A model generated the notes under the pieces. It worked only from the letters and a program-made list of their open reading frames with translations. It searched no databases and had not been told where the DNA came from. This document shows, in pieces, positions 22,620-33,086 of a DNA stretch of 64,000 nt. Within the stretch, counting starts at the first letter, position 1; the number at the start of each line of letters is the position of its first letter. Position numbers and translations under genes: made by a program. The stretch is from Marsupella aquatica (lineage: Eukaryota; Marchantiophyta): the NCBI GenBank assembly GCA_973895155.1, contig OZ316894.1:17856001-17920000 (forward strand), written 5' to 3'.

Positions 22620-25600
22620 ATGAGGACCCCACGCGAGAGACTGGAAGCTGATCGGGAGTGGCATGCCCATAATAGGGCAGTCGCAAATGCAAGGCGTCAC
22701 CAACGACATGCTGAGCGACGGCTACAAGAGAGGGCTGAAGTTTGTATGGTGCCACAACCAACTTCCACACCAACTGTGGGACCTTTGGTCGCGGTAGCAA
22801 GTATTCCACCAAGTCCATTACTTTTGGTACCAGAACCAAGTGCCACAACTGTTGCACCAAGTCTGGCGTCTGCCCGCACAGTTAGTGGTCGACAACTACG
22901 GCACGAAGCAAGGGCACCGCGGCGGGCACCAGCAACATCATTGGCCTCCTTTGAGGGGTCAAGTACAAGACCAACTTGGGGACCAACTTTGGCATTTGCC
23001 GCGCAAATAGTGGAAGGCAGCTTCGCCGTGAAGCAAGGGCTGCTCAACAGGCATCGGCCAGATCCATCGCTATTGGTACCAGCCCAGATCCCGTGAATGG
23101 ATTATCGGACTCTCCCATGTTCGATGAAGGTTGGCTCATTGATGGTGCCTTGGATGCATGTGGGGTTGACCAGCCTCCAGAGGATTTTGCCATTGGCCCA
23201 CTGTGCAAGCCCATAACCAACAATGGGACACAACAACTTGATGTCTTTGAAGAGGATTGGCTCATTGATGGCGCTTTACAAGATGGGGTTGCCTTTATGG
23301 CTCAGCCCCCGCCCTGTGAATCCATTCCAAACAATGAACGGTCCGACCCTGACGTCTTTGATGAAGATTGGCTCATTCATGGTGCTCTTCATGAGGGGCC
23401 AAATTTGACCCTCGATGATGGGGGTGATCAATTTGACACATTTGTTGAGGGCACCTTGGATTTGTCAAACAAAGATGGAGAAGAGGAAAGTGAGCATATG
23501 CTCCAAGAGGAAATGGGAGGCACAAATCTTGCATCGGATACTCCGGCTCAACCCAATCCACGTGTTGTTTTGCAGGAGCGCCAAAGATTGGAATAGATCC
23601 AACGGTTACCGAAGGCAAGACAGCCATTGGACCCTTCAATGGGTTGACATCTTTTGGGACGTATGAACATTGAGTGCCCACAATGCAAAGCGCTTCATTG
23701 GATCAAAGAGTGCAAGTCAAGGACGCAACGCAACCCATTCTTTACCATGTGTTGCACCGGAGGGAAGGTGGTATTGTTTGAACTTGGTGATCCCCCTGAA
23801 CCTCTATGAAGTTTGTTGATTGGTACCAATGCCGTAGCTATAGCATTTCGGAAGAATATTCGAGGCTACAATAATGTATTGGCATTTACGTCCCTAGGTG
23901 TTAAAATTGACGAAAGGGGTGGTAATCAAGGCCCATATTCCTTTTGTATTCAAGGAGCATTATATCATCGTGCCGGTAGCCTCTTGCCGCCTGATGGAGA
24001 AGGACCAAAATTTGCTCAGCTGTATATTCATTATACAGAAAATGAGTTGGGAAACAGGTAAATAAGTTATATGTGCAACATTCTTGAAAGCTTTTTCCTT
24101 TCATATTCTAAGTATGTTTCCAGTAAGTTGTGTCTCATGGCTTTTTCTTGGGTTGTAGGATGAACAGGATGCCACAATTGGATCATGTTGTGTTAGCTTC
24201 ATTGCAAGACATGTTGCATACATACAATCCATATGTGGGGCTCTTCAAAAATGCGGGGAGCCACATTGATGGCACTGAGGTGGCAGAGGTATCGCTACGT
24301 ATTATAGCAGAGCGAGATGCTAACCCTAGGCGCTATAATAAGCCCACAACAGATGAAATTGCCATGATTATGGTGGGAGAGGAAGATATTGAAACACGTG
24401 GTAGGGACATAATCCTAAGGAAGAGGAATGGTGGCCTACAAAGGATTTCTGAGTGGCATCGGTCGTATGCTCCCCTTCATTATGTTTTGCTTTTTCCTCA
24501 TGGACAGGATGGGTGGTCTTATGACATCCCATTGGCAGGCCATGAATTCCAAGATGGAATTATTGTGGTTGTTGAAGCAGGAGCGAGGGGTGGGCAAAAT
24601 GGTTCTAAGAAGGTGACCCAACTTCAGTACTATGCGTATAGGTTACATGCAAGGCGGGGGGATGATTGGTTGCTTCGTGGAGGACGATTGCTCAAGCAAT
24701 ACATTGTGGATGCTTATGCATGTATTGATCAAACACGACTCACCTACATAATTCAAAATAATCAGAAGAAGCTAAGGACCGAGTTGTATCAAGGGCTACA
24801 AGATGCAGTTCAAAATGAGGACGCACGAGCAAGTGATGTGGGTAGGACCTATATTCTACCATCAACCTATGGAGGTAGTGCACGACATATGATGCAGGCC
24901 TATCAGGATGCCATGGCGGTTGTTTGAACGTATGGGCCTCCAGACCTTTTCATAACTTTTAGGTGCAATCCTGAATGGCCTGAAATCAGAGCGGAGTGCT
25001 ATGTACCCATACCAGACCCCAGCTGACCACAATTAACATTGTGGCGAGAGTGTTCAAACTTAAGTTGAAGGCCCTGTTGGCAGACATTCGGACAAGGGTA
25101 TTAGGTAGACCTATTGCCTCTATGTATGTCATTGAATTTTAGAAGAGGTGTCTACCGCACGCCCACATACTGATAATATTGGTGGAACGACATAAGTTGC
25201 GTGCACCCCAGAGTTGGTTGACAAATTGGTTTCGGTAGAGATACCGGACGCGCAAGTACATCCCCCAATTATATCAGACTATTATGAAGTCTATGGTCCA
25301 TGGTCCATGGTCCATGCGGTCGCGGGTATCCAAACTCACCTTGCATGGTTGATGGACAGTGCAACAAGGGCTATCCGCAATCATTTTCATCCAAAACTGT
25401 TTTTGGAGATGATGGGTATCTTATGTATTGACGTCGGGATGATGGCCGGAGTTTCTCAAAAGATCGAAGCAGATTTAAGTTTGACAATAGGTGGGTTGTT
25501 CCTCATAGTCCATATTTGAGCATGAGATTTAATGCTCATATCAATGTGGAGATTTGTTCTTCGATTAAAGCAATCAAATATTTATATAAGTACTGTTATA

Positions 25601-27929
25601 AAGGGCACAATAAAGCAACGGTGGAGGTTGAGCAACGAGACGAAGTAAAGGAGCATTTAGATGCTAGATATGTGTTTGCTGCTGAAGGAGTATATATGGC
25701 GCATCAATCAGTTTGAAATGTCTGAGAGTACTACTTCAGTGCAAAGGTTGCAGGTGCATTGTGAGGGGGAACAATCTGTAATGTTCAATGAGGATTCTAA
25801 GATCAATGATGTGGTCCAACGAGAATCTCATAGGGACACAACCCTCACAGGGTGGTTCAAAGCTAACACGTTACATGAACGTGCGAGACAACTTTTCTAC
25901 AACAATTTCCCCAATGAGTTTGTGTGGGATGCATCCTCACGTGCATGGAACCCACGAAGAAGAGGGTTTAGCATTGGTAGGATGTATTTTGTGCCGCCAG
26001 CCGCGGGTGAACAATATTACTTGAGGGTGCTTCTTCTTCACATCAAAGGTGCAACATTGTTCATCGACCTCCACACATTTGAGGGCCCAATGTTTACCCA
26101 ACCTTTCAGGCCGCGGCTCTTGCCCGGGGTTTGTATGAGAACGATGAGGAGTGGGATAGATGCCTTCAAGAAGCAGCAAGCATGCACACCGGTGCGCAAA
26201 TTTGGCAACTATTTATCACAATATTGTTGTTTGGAGGTGTTGCCAAACCGTGCGACCTGTGGACACAACATGCATCCAATTTGAGTGATGATTGTAGGTA
26301 TCGTTTGCAATCAATGGGCTTCTTAGATTCTACGAAGCAACAGCAACAGAGCTTTGCTCTACATTTGATGGATGAGGCTTTGAAAAGTGTGGGTAAAACA
26401 TTGTTGGAGTTTGGTCTATCGGAACCAGGTATGGAGTTTTTCCAAGAGGAAGAAAATAGAAACCGGTTGATAAGAGAGGAGACACATTACCCAATGAATG
26501 TACTTCTACAACAACTTGCAGAGTAGGAGCCGTTGTTGAACAAGGGTCAAAGGGCAATGTACACTACAATACTTGCAGCGGTGAGGGCTCAAGATGGAGC
26601 GACATTCTTTATTGATGGACCAGGGGGACGGGCAAAACATTTGTGGAGAATGTTCTACTTCGGAGAGTCCGTGCAGATGGGGACAATGCATTGGCCGTAG
26701 CTTCCTTGGGTATTGCAAGTCTTTTGTTAGATGGAGGTCGCACCGCACACTCAAGATTCAAGCTACCATTGAAACCAATCTCGACATCGACATGCAGCAT
26801 CCAAAAACAATCTGACCTTGCTGGATTACTGCGAAGGGCAACTTTTATTTTGTGGGATGAAGCACCCATGATCCATTGGCATGGAGTGGAGGCGTTGGAG
26901 AGAACTTTACGCGACATACAAGATAACAATCAAATCTTTGGAGGGGTTGTAGTTGTATTTGTAGGTGATTTTTGACAAGTGCTTCCAGTGAAGGCAAGGG
27001 CAAGTCGTCTGGAGATTGTGGGGTCGTGTTTGAAGAAGTCTTATGTGTGGAGACTTAGTATACGGACTTTGAAGCTAACTGAAAATATGCGGGCAAGAGG
27101 AACCAATGCATCTCCTGAATTTGGTAATGTTACATTTGCGGAGTGGCTACTACAATTGGGAGACGATAAACTCCCAAAAGGAGGGCCTTCAAATAATCTT
27201 ATTACTTGCCCTGAGTCTATGGTGGTGGATGGAGGACGAATGGAATCATTGATTTAGGCAATATACCCGACTCTTGCTAATGTGGACGATAGGTTCTTAA
27301 GTGAGAGAACTATCCTGGCGCTGACAAATGATGAGGCACTAAAAATTAACGACTCTATCTTAGAAGGACTTCTTGGGGATTCAAGTGAGTTTTTTAGCGT
27401 AGATCGTCCAGATCAGCTCAAAGGGGAGAATTTTTACCCTACGGAGTTCTTGAATACACTCACGCCAAGTGGTCTACCACCTCAGAAGTTGGTATTGAAG
27501 GTTGGATGCCCTATCATTTTACTTAGGAATATAGATCACTCTTTGGGGTTGTGTAATGGTACTCGGCTAATTGTGAGAGCAATGAATCGTCGTGTCATTG
27601 AGGCACGTGTTCTCATAGGAAAACATGCAGGGACCCTTACATTTATCTCACGGATTCCGTTGACGTCTGACGAGTCACTTCCTTTTTTATTACGTAGGGT
27701 CCAATTTCCCATTCGAGTGGCATATGCAATGACCATAAACAAGGCTCAAGGTCAGACTTTAGAACATGAAGGGTTGCAACTTTCAAAGCCTGTATTTAGT
27801 CATGGACAGTTGTATGTAGCATTCTCCAGGGCAACATCACCTACAACTATCAAGGTTTTACTTTCAGATTCCGAGGAGGGTCAAGCAAAGTTGACAAAAA
27901 ATCTTGTATATGATGAGGTTCTTTATTGA
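22620..27929 (+). pseudogene. Helitron Rep/helicase (RepHel), broken
   Basis: Parts in order are: an Arg/Glu-rich N-terminus with a repeated SGRQLR-EAR motif; three acidic repeats of the form F[DE]E[DG]WLI[DH]GAL (23.1-23.4 kb); a CPQCKALHW..CC zinc motif; and the Helitron_like_N core from FRKNIRGYN on. A GT..AG intron lies at 24058-24158. The Rep HUH motif LPHAHIL is at 25152-25172 and the tyrosine motif YLYKYCYKG at about 25.58 kb. Then comes the Pif1 helicase: Walker A GPGG..GKTF at 26.61-26.64 kb, Walker B ILWDEAPM, and a C-terminal FSHGQLYVAFSRATSP. Breaks are a TGA at 24925, a TAG at 25140 just before HUH, frame changes near 25.4, 25.7 and 26.1 kb, a shift within Walker A, and a TGA at 26973. 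It cannot make a full protein. Confidence 0.93.
24058..24158 (+). other. Intron in the Helitron gene
   Basis: Donor GTAAAT follows GAAACAG; the acceptor is TTGTAG before GATGAACAGG. Splicing restores the family sequence ELGNRMNRMP without a gap, so this is a genuine intron and not a deletion. Confidence 0.85.
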
Positions 27930-28036
27930 GTGCCTAAATAAAGATTGTATCACTTTTGTATTAATCTCTTTCTCTTTTTGCCTGAATTATAAGTTTGCAA
28001 TGCACAACCATGTTTGTCTCGCCTCAAAAACTTACC

Positions 28037-28360
28037 CTCACCTTGACATCTTGCTCTCACTTCAACATCTTGCCCTCACCTCCAAATCTTGCCCTCACCT
28101 CGACAACTTGCTCTCATCTCAACATCTTGCTCTCACTTCGACATCTTGCCCTCTCCTCGACATCTTACCCTCACCTCCAAATCTTGCCCTCACCTCAACA
28201 TCTTGCCCTCTCCTCGACATCTTGCCCTCACCTCAACATCTTGCCCTCTCCTCAACATCTTGCCCTCACCTTGACATCTTGCCCTTGCCTCCAAATCTTG
28301 CCCTCACCTCGACATCTTGCCCGAGATCTTGCCCCCTCCTCGACATCTTGCCCTCACTCG
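28037..28360. repeat. 19-bp minisatellite, about 17 copies
   Basis: The unit is close to CTCACCTCAACATCTTGCC, with variation mainly at positions 4, 8 and 9, and one shortened unit near 28320. Because 19 is not a multiple of 3, all forward frames stay open, which explains long spurious reading frames here. It lies between the RepHel stop and the Helitron 3' hairpin. Confidence 0.95.
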
Positions 28361-28365
28361 AAGTC

Positions 28366-28394
28366 TTTCATGCAACGCACGGGCATGGGGCTAG
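28366..28394 (+). other. Helitron 3' terminal hairpin and CTAG end
   Basis: Left arm TTTCATGC (28366-28373), loop AAC, right arm GCACGGGC (28377-28384), then six bases and CTAG (28391-28394). The right arm is the canonical plant form. The left arm differs from perfect pairing mainly by C->T and G->A changes, leaving two G-U pairs and two mismatches. This acts as the rolling-circle termination signal in the family. Confidence 0.85.
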
Positions 28395-28397
28395 TCG

Positions 28398-28425
28398 TAT
28401 ATGAGCTTGATATTTATCTGACATC
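28398..28425. repeat. Right copy of direct repeat flanking the Helitron
   Basis: It matches 20254-20280 (TATATGAG ... GATATTTATCTGACATC) with one substitution and one gap. It starts three bases after the target T that follows CTAG. Confidence 0.85.
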
Positions 28426-29173
28426 ATCTCAAATATATATATATTTTCACTCATGAAAGTACACACCTTGGAAGGAGAATCTTTTGGGGCATGAAAAACT
28501 TTTTGGATTTTTGCATACAGTATCATGAGTATGAGACTCTAGAAGGAAGAAAAATAGGTTAAATTTGCTTTTCACTCCCTTTTCTTCTCTTCTCTGTCTT
28601 TAACTGTGCATTTTTTTGATTTATTTAATGGTGGCAAGGTAAGAAAAGGGGGGAGGAATGGAGTTGCAAAGGAGTGACCAAAAAAGAGTAAATTTTAAAT
28701 GTTTCATTCCCAATAGTATTGTGAGACCACACCTTGACCCCGCATAGCACCCAAGGGCCATCACCTCTCGTGCGCTCCCTGTGACCGTCCCACATCCTTG
28801 CATTCCCCAACAACATAGCTTTCACAACAATAACAACATCCTTTTCCAAAATAATATATATTAAGGCAAAAGCAAAAAGGCAATTGTTTGTACATTTTTT
28901 GCTTCTGTTTGTTTGTTTTACCTTTGGTATAAATATGGTCCCAAATTTTGTTATTCCATCTAAACCTCCAACATTCTTTTTAAAAAACTTTTCAAAGAAT
29001 GCATCTTTAATGAAGGCCAATAAGATCAAGCTCCCAACATTTTTCTCTAGAGCACTTGTCTTACTTGACATGTCCCTTCATCTCTACTAGTCTCCCTTTT
29101 GCCCTACTTCTTTCCCCTATTGGGAGCCCAGCTCAGATTTTCCCCCATTTGCATCTTTAGTATCATCAATAAG
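28426..29173. other. AT-rich non-coding gap
   Basis: It opens with an (AT)n run at about 28434-28443. I see no gene, and the open frames here have no recognisable content. Confidence 0.6.
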
Positions 29174-29181
29174 AAAGATTT

Positions 29182-29519
29182 TTATTTTTTTTGTCTTGAA
29201 CGGAAATGGGGAGGAAATACAATTAGACTCCCCCCACCCCAATGTGATAGTTTTTCTCTAGGGAACCCAGACCAAGGTGAGCCCCAACTGATCCAATAGG
29301 GACTTGCACTAGGAAGGAGAAAGAATTAAATCAGGGCCACAAAGTGGGCAACCAGGGGTTGAGCAGATAATAAGAACTTCAATCCACTACCCACAAAACA
29401 CATCCCACCCACACACATATACCCTCCACACCCGAGTGTGTGGAGGGGGGATTGAACCTGGGACCTCTCAGTTCCAGGCAAATCCTCTAGCCAATTGACC
29501 TAAGCCAATTCATTATAAT
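29182..29519 (-). mobile_element. tRNA-derived SINE
   Basis: On the minus strand an A box TAGGTCAATTGG (29502-29491) and a B box GGTTCAATCCC (29458-29448) lie 32 nt apart, as in a tRNA gene internal promoter. The head reads GGCTTAGGTCAATTGG and does not fold as a full tRNA. About 260 bp follow, ending in an A-rich run (T-rich on plus, about 29182-29192). AAAGATTT at 29174-29181 and 29520-29527 is a candidate 8-bp target duplication. The boundary call rests on that short repeat and is the weakest part. Confidence 0.68.
29422..29447. repeat. 10-bp perfect hairpin within SINE
   Basis: CCCTCCACAC (29422-29431) pairs perfectly with GTGTGGAGGG (29438-29447) across a 6-nt loop, immediately downstream of the B box in the SINE orientation. 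Confidence 0.85.
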
Positions 29520-29527
29520 AAAGATTT

Positions 29528-29994
29528 CTTGCCCAACTCTTGCACATGTACTCTCAACACCCATTTGAGCCTTATCCAATAGTTTTGTGTTGACTTGTAC
29601 TAGATTATTTGATTACATAATTTCACATGCTATTTCAACAAGATCTGCACATTGACAATACTTTTCACATGAAATGTGCAAAAAAGAATTATGGCAAATC
29701 CAATATTCTTAGTTTAATCCACCTAAAACCCTTTAATCAACAGTTCTTTATGTTACCTCAATGTATCTATGCGATGCTTTGGCATTGGGCACATGGCCGC
29801 AAGAACGACATAGCCACAACATACACCCTCATGACTGGAGTGATTGCATCGCCATAATGATAGCATGGTCAGAACAAGATTTGAAATGTCTAAACACCTT
29901 GCTTGCCTTTCTTTGCATTGTCTACATTTCTTTGACTCACTTGCCTTTTTTGCAGAATTTGCCTCGGCTCAACATGTTCACCTTACCCTAACAT
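29528..29994. other. Non-coding gap before second minisatellite
   Basis: No recognisable gene. From about 29930 the sequence grades into CT-rich repeats. Confidence 0.55.
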
Positions 29995-30649
29995 CTTTGC
30001 CTCAATGCAACGTACATCTAAACTTGCCCCAACATTTTTGCCTTCTCTCGCCTTGACACTTTTCCTTGCCTAAACATCTTTTCCTAGCCTTATCTCAAAA
30101 TGTTTTTCTACTCCACATCTTTTGCTCACCTGGACATGTTTTCTCTCCACAAATCTTTTTTCTCTCCTCAACATGTTTTTTTCATCTCAAAATCATTTTC
30201 TCTCTTTGACATCTTTTCTCACCTCAACATCTTGTCTCTCTTGACAATTTTTATCACCTTGACATTTTTTGTTCTTTTTGACATATCTTCTCTCCTTGAA
30301 ATATTTTTCTCTCATCAACATCTTTTGTTCACCTAGACATCTTTTGCTCAACTCAAAATTAAATCTTTTCTCTCCTCTTATCACTTTAGAATCTTTTGCT
30401 CACCTTGATATTTTTTCTCTCCTCGACATGTTTTATCACCTTGACATCTTTTGCTCTCCTCAACATTATTTATCACCTCAACATTTTTTGCTCACCTTGA
30501 CATCTTTTGCTCACCCTAACTCACTTTGTCACCTCAACATCTTTTTCTCTCTCTTTGACATCTTTGATCACCTTGACATATTTTGCTCACCTTGACATCT
30601 TTTGCTCTCCTTTACATCTTTTATCACATTCATATCTTTTGCTCACCTT
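29995..30649. repeat. Second 19-bp minisatellite array, degenerate
   Basis: Units resemble CTCACCTTGACATCTTTTG, with frequent CTCTCCTCAACATCTTTT variants and indels. The length and core (CTCACCT..ACATCTT) match the array inside the Helitron 1.6 kb to the left, but TTTTG replaces the TTGCC ending. The array stops abruptly at the start of the LTR at 30650. Confidence 0.88.
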
Positions 30650-30968
30650 TGTTAGGGTTTTGACTCAACCTCGGCTAGGTTATCTAGAGTTAACATTAGT
30701 TGACTAGACTCTTCATGAAGGGGTAACCCTCTTTGTATCCCTTGGAGAAACAACACTTAGATGAAAACTTTATGTGAGAGAGAAAAAGATGTGAGAGAGA
30801 AAAAGCTTGGAGCTATGGTGATATGTACTTTTTGTGTTCATAGTGAAGCTCTTGGTGCGGCCATGGACGTAGCCCAAACGGGATGAACCATGTATCTTTG
30901 TGTTGGTATACATGTGTGTTATATGAGTGGTGATGTTGAGACATCATGCTGACTAATTTGATCCCACA
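30650..30968 (+). mobile_element. Orphan LTR (TG...CA), probably Copia-type
   Basis: This 319-bp segment starts TGTTAGGG and ends CCCACA. The stretch around 30860-30895 (GGACGTAGCCCAAACGGGATGAACC) resembles a conserved part of plant Copia LTRs. It is followed two bases later by a primer-binding site. No second copy and no gag or pol directly downstream were found, so it is a 5' remnant or a non-autonomous element. Confidence 0.7.
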
Positions 30969-30970
30969 AT

Positions 30971-30982
30971 TGGTATCAAAGC
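30971..30982 (+). other. Primer-binding site, tRNA-iMet type
   Basis: TGGTATCAAAGC matches the common plant LTR-element primer site TGGTATCAGAGC with one G->A change. Confidence 0.8.
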
Positions 30983-32669
30983 TTTGGTATGGGATTAGTT
31001 GATGTCTCAATGGTTTATCGTGACTGACTGACAATTTTTTGGGATGAAATTTAGAAATCTGAATGTTCTCATACAAAGCGATGGTCGGATTAGCAATTAT
31101 ATGGAGTACACAATTGCACGTTTAATTGAGAGAATGATTAATTATGATCGAGCAATTTTAATTTTCAGTTTAGACAATTTTTGAGATCCCAACTTAATTT
31201 CTAAAGAGAACATGGCATATGTGATGTTATTTTGATTTGTTTTGAGATGTTAATAACCATTGTGTAAGAAACCGTCAACTCCATACAAGACAACAATGTA
31301 GAACATGAGAGCACTCAATCTCACACTACACCAACAAGACACCATGATGCATGGAGAATGATCCAAAGCTCATGAGAAAGTATATGTGAAGAATGAGGGA
31401 AAGAATGCATTCCCTTAAACCTATACCCCCCAAGGGGAATTGAAATGTGTGGGCCTAAATAAGTGGATCTTATCCTAAACTAACCAAGGGTCAACTAACC
31501 CTAGTAAGGCCAAACTAACTAAAGCTTGGAACTCAAGTCAATTCCTAACCCATTGAAGATAACTTGATCGGGGTCCCGATCGGGGTGATACACCTATGAA
31601 GCATGATTGTGGAAAAAGTGGTAAATTGAGCTGCAGTCCACGAGAGTGCAATCCACGGGACTTGATCAAAAATAGTGAATGTCACACCATTTAGAGTGGT
31701 AGTAAAGTATATCGTACTATCTAGGTATAGAGGTTTTGTATGTATGCTACATGAGCACTATGTTTAGTTTGAGTTGGTGTGAGGGATAGTTATCCCCTTG
31801 TGTTGGCTCAAAGGCCTCATCTTTCAATGTTGAGCCTTTGAGCATGAGCTTGGTGGCTATGGTGTGGCTGACCAGGTTGTGTGCATGTAACGTGGATTCC
31901 TTGAAGCACAAGGTGCGTTGGGCTTGACATACATGTGTGATCGCGTCGGATGGAATCGTTGTTGGATTAGCACCGATCGTTGTTCGATTTGCACTATTGA
32001 AGAAGATTATATTGAAAGATGACCTTCAAATTTTGATGTACGGATTGTGCAAAAGAAGTTCGATTTCGTTGTGGTTTTGTTGTTGACGATTCGTGGTATC
32101 TCGGATCGGGTTTTGTTGTTGAACGGATTGCTGGTATCTCGATCTGTTACAAGTTGGTGTTGAGAAAGCTCGAGTGAATGCGGAGCTTTGAGTTGTTGAG
32201 TTGCGCATTTGGAGTTGCGGTTTGCATCGGTCGACACTGCAGCATTTTGGAGGGCTGAGTGTGCAGTCGATGATCGGAAGTTGCCGTCGACTATTGTGCG
32301 CAGATTACTGAGAGTATTTGCTGCGGTTTTGTGAAGGCAAGTCGGTCAGACTTGTGATTGTTTGTGATTCTGGTTGGGGATGGTTCCAATCGGGAATTGA
32401 TAGTTGAAGTTGTATCTTGCGGATTTGAGATTCGTCAAGCTTGATGCCGACGGATAGTGCATTTCTTTGAAGAAAGCGACATTTGATGTTGGCAAATTGC
32501 ATTGCCTACGGCAACGTAGCGCACTGCGGAGAGGCGACGTAGCGCATCACGGAGAGGCGAGGTGCAGCGGCGACCTAGGGCACAAGGAAAACGACAAAGT
32601 TAGTGAACAGTGACTTTGTCCGGGAATTGCGGTGGGGTTTTTGCAGCAACAAGGTTGTGAAGGTCTTTC
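30983..32669. other. Non-coding stretch, possible transposon leader
   Basis: No open frame of note. It contains GATCGGGGTCCCGATC (about 31569-31584), a near-perfect palindrome, and a 10-bp hairpin GCTCAAAGGC/GCCTTTGAGC at 31806-31815 and 31834-31843. From about 31.9 kb the composition shifts towards G/T-rich sequence like the gypsy leader downstream. The gypsy 5' LTR should lie here, but no segment matches the sequence after 40332. Confidence 0.45.
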
Positions 32670-33034
32670 ACGGAACACTGTTCTGTTGAGAGGGCATATT
32701 GGAGATTCGTCATGGTAGTTTTGGGAAGATTGGTCTTCCACAGAACACTGTTCCGTCGTGGGTGCACATTGAATATTGGTCTACCCCAGCACACGTCTTG
32801 TCTGCGTTGTGAAGAAGGGTTGGTTGCGGAACACTGTCCCGCAACTAGGCAACTCACGGAACACTATTCCGCCAATCAGCTTGGCTATTGGTGATGGAAG
32901 GTTGCGGAACACTATCCCGCAACTAAGTAATTTACGGAACACCGTTCCGCCAATTGTCTTGGAGATTGGTGGTGGTGCATCATGGAACACCGTTCCGCGA
33001 TTGAGTGATTGGTATCCGCGGAACACTGTTCCGC
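32670..33034 (+). repeat. Array of eight short palindromes in gypsy leader
   Basis: Eight variants of GCGGAACACTGTTCCGC start near 32670, 32740, 32826, 32856, 32904, 32934, 32982 and 33018. The consensus pairs CGGAACA with TGTTCCG around a single base. The last six sit in three tandem units of 78-79 bp (32824-32901, 32902-32979, 32980-33058) with two palindromes each. Several changes preserve or partly preserve pairing. The array ends about 50 bp before the gag ATG at 33087. A role in packaging, translation or protein binding is conceivable but not shown. Confidence 0.9.
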
Positions 33035-33086
33035 CAATCGGTTGATTATTGATAGTGGTGAGTTGATGGTGACCATTTAGGGAAAA

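Larger units (their letters stand above)
20279..28394 (+). mobile_element. Autonomous-type Helitron, inactivated
   Basis: The element is about 8.1 kb. The proposed 5' end is TCTAACACTATAATACTC after an A (target A|T). The 3' end is CTAG followed by a T at 28395, preceded by a hairpin of the classic plant Helitron sequence (right arm GCACGGGC). Inside, in order, are a GC-rich block (20.35-21.5 kb), a fold-back (21.86-22.2 kb), the Rep/helicase gene (22.6-27.9 kb) and a 19-bp minisatellite (28.04-28.36 kb). Helitrons transpose by rolling-circle replication using an HUH endonuclease fused to a Pif1-type helicase. The 3' end is well supported; the 5' end is inferred from the TC start, the AT target and its similarity to plant Helitron 5' ends. 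Confidence 0.85.

Noticed and set aside
28037-28360. CRISPR-like array
   Set aside because: The 19-bp units are contiguous, without unique spacers, in a eukaryotic transposon.
27904-28456. 166- and 153-codon repetitive frames after the Helitron gene
   Set aside because: They are translations of the 19-bp minisatellite, open in all frames because 19 is not a multiple of 3.
29448-29502. Functional tRNA gene on the minus strand
   Set aside because: A and B boxes are present but the acceptor stem and anticodon arm do not fold; the SINE reading explains it better.
30100-30707. Phe/Leu/Ser-rich repetitive frames as membrane proteins
   Set aside because: Minisatellite translation with no start context or family likeness.
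32776-33045. 89-codon frame in the gypsy leader with RNTVP-type repeats
   Set aside because: It arises from the 78-bp units (26 codons), which stay open by length alone; it is out of frame with gag and the palindromes explain the pattern.
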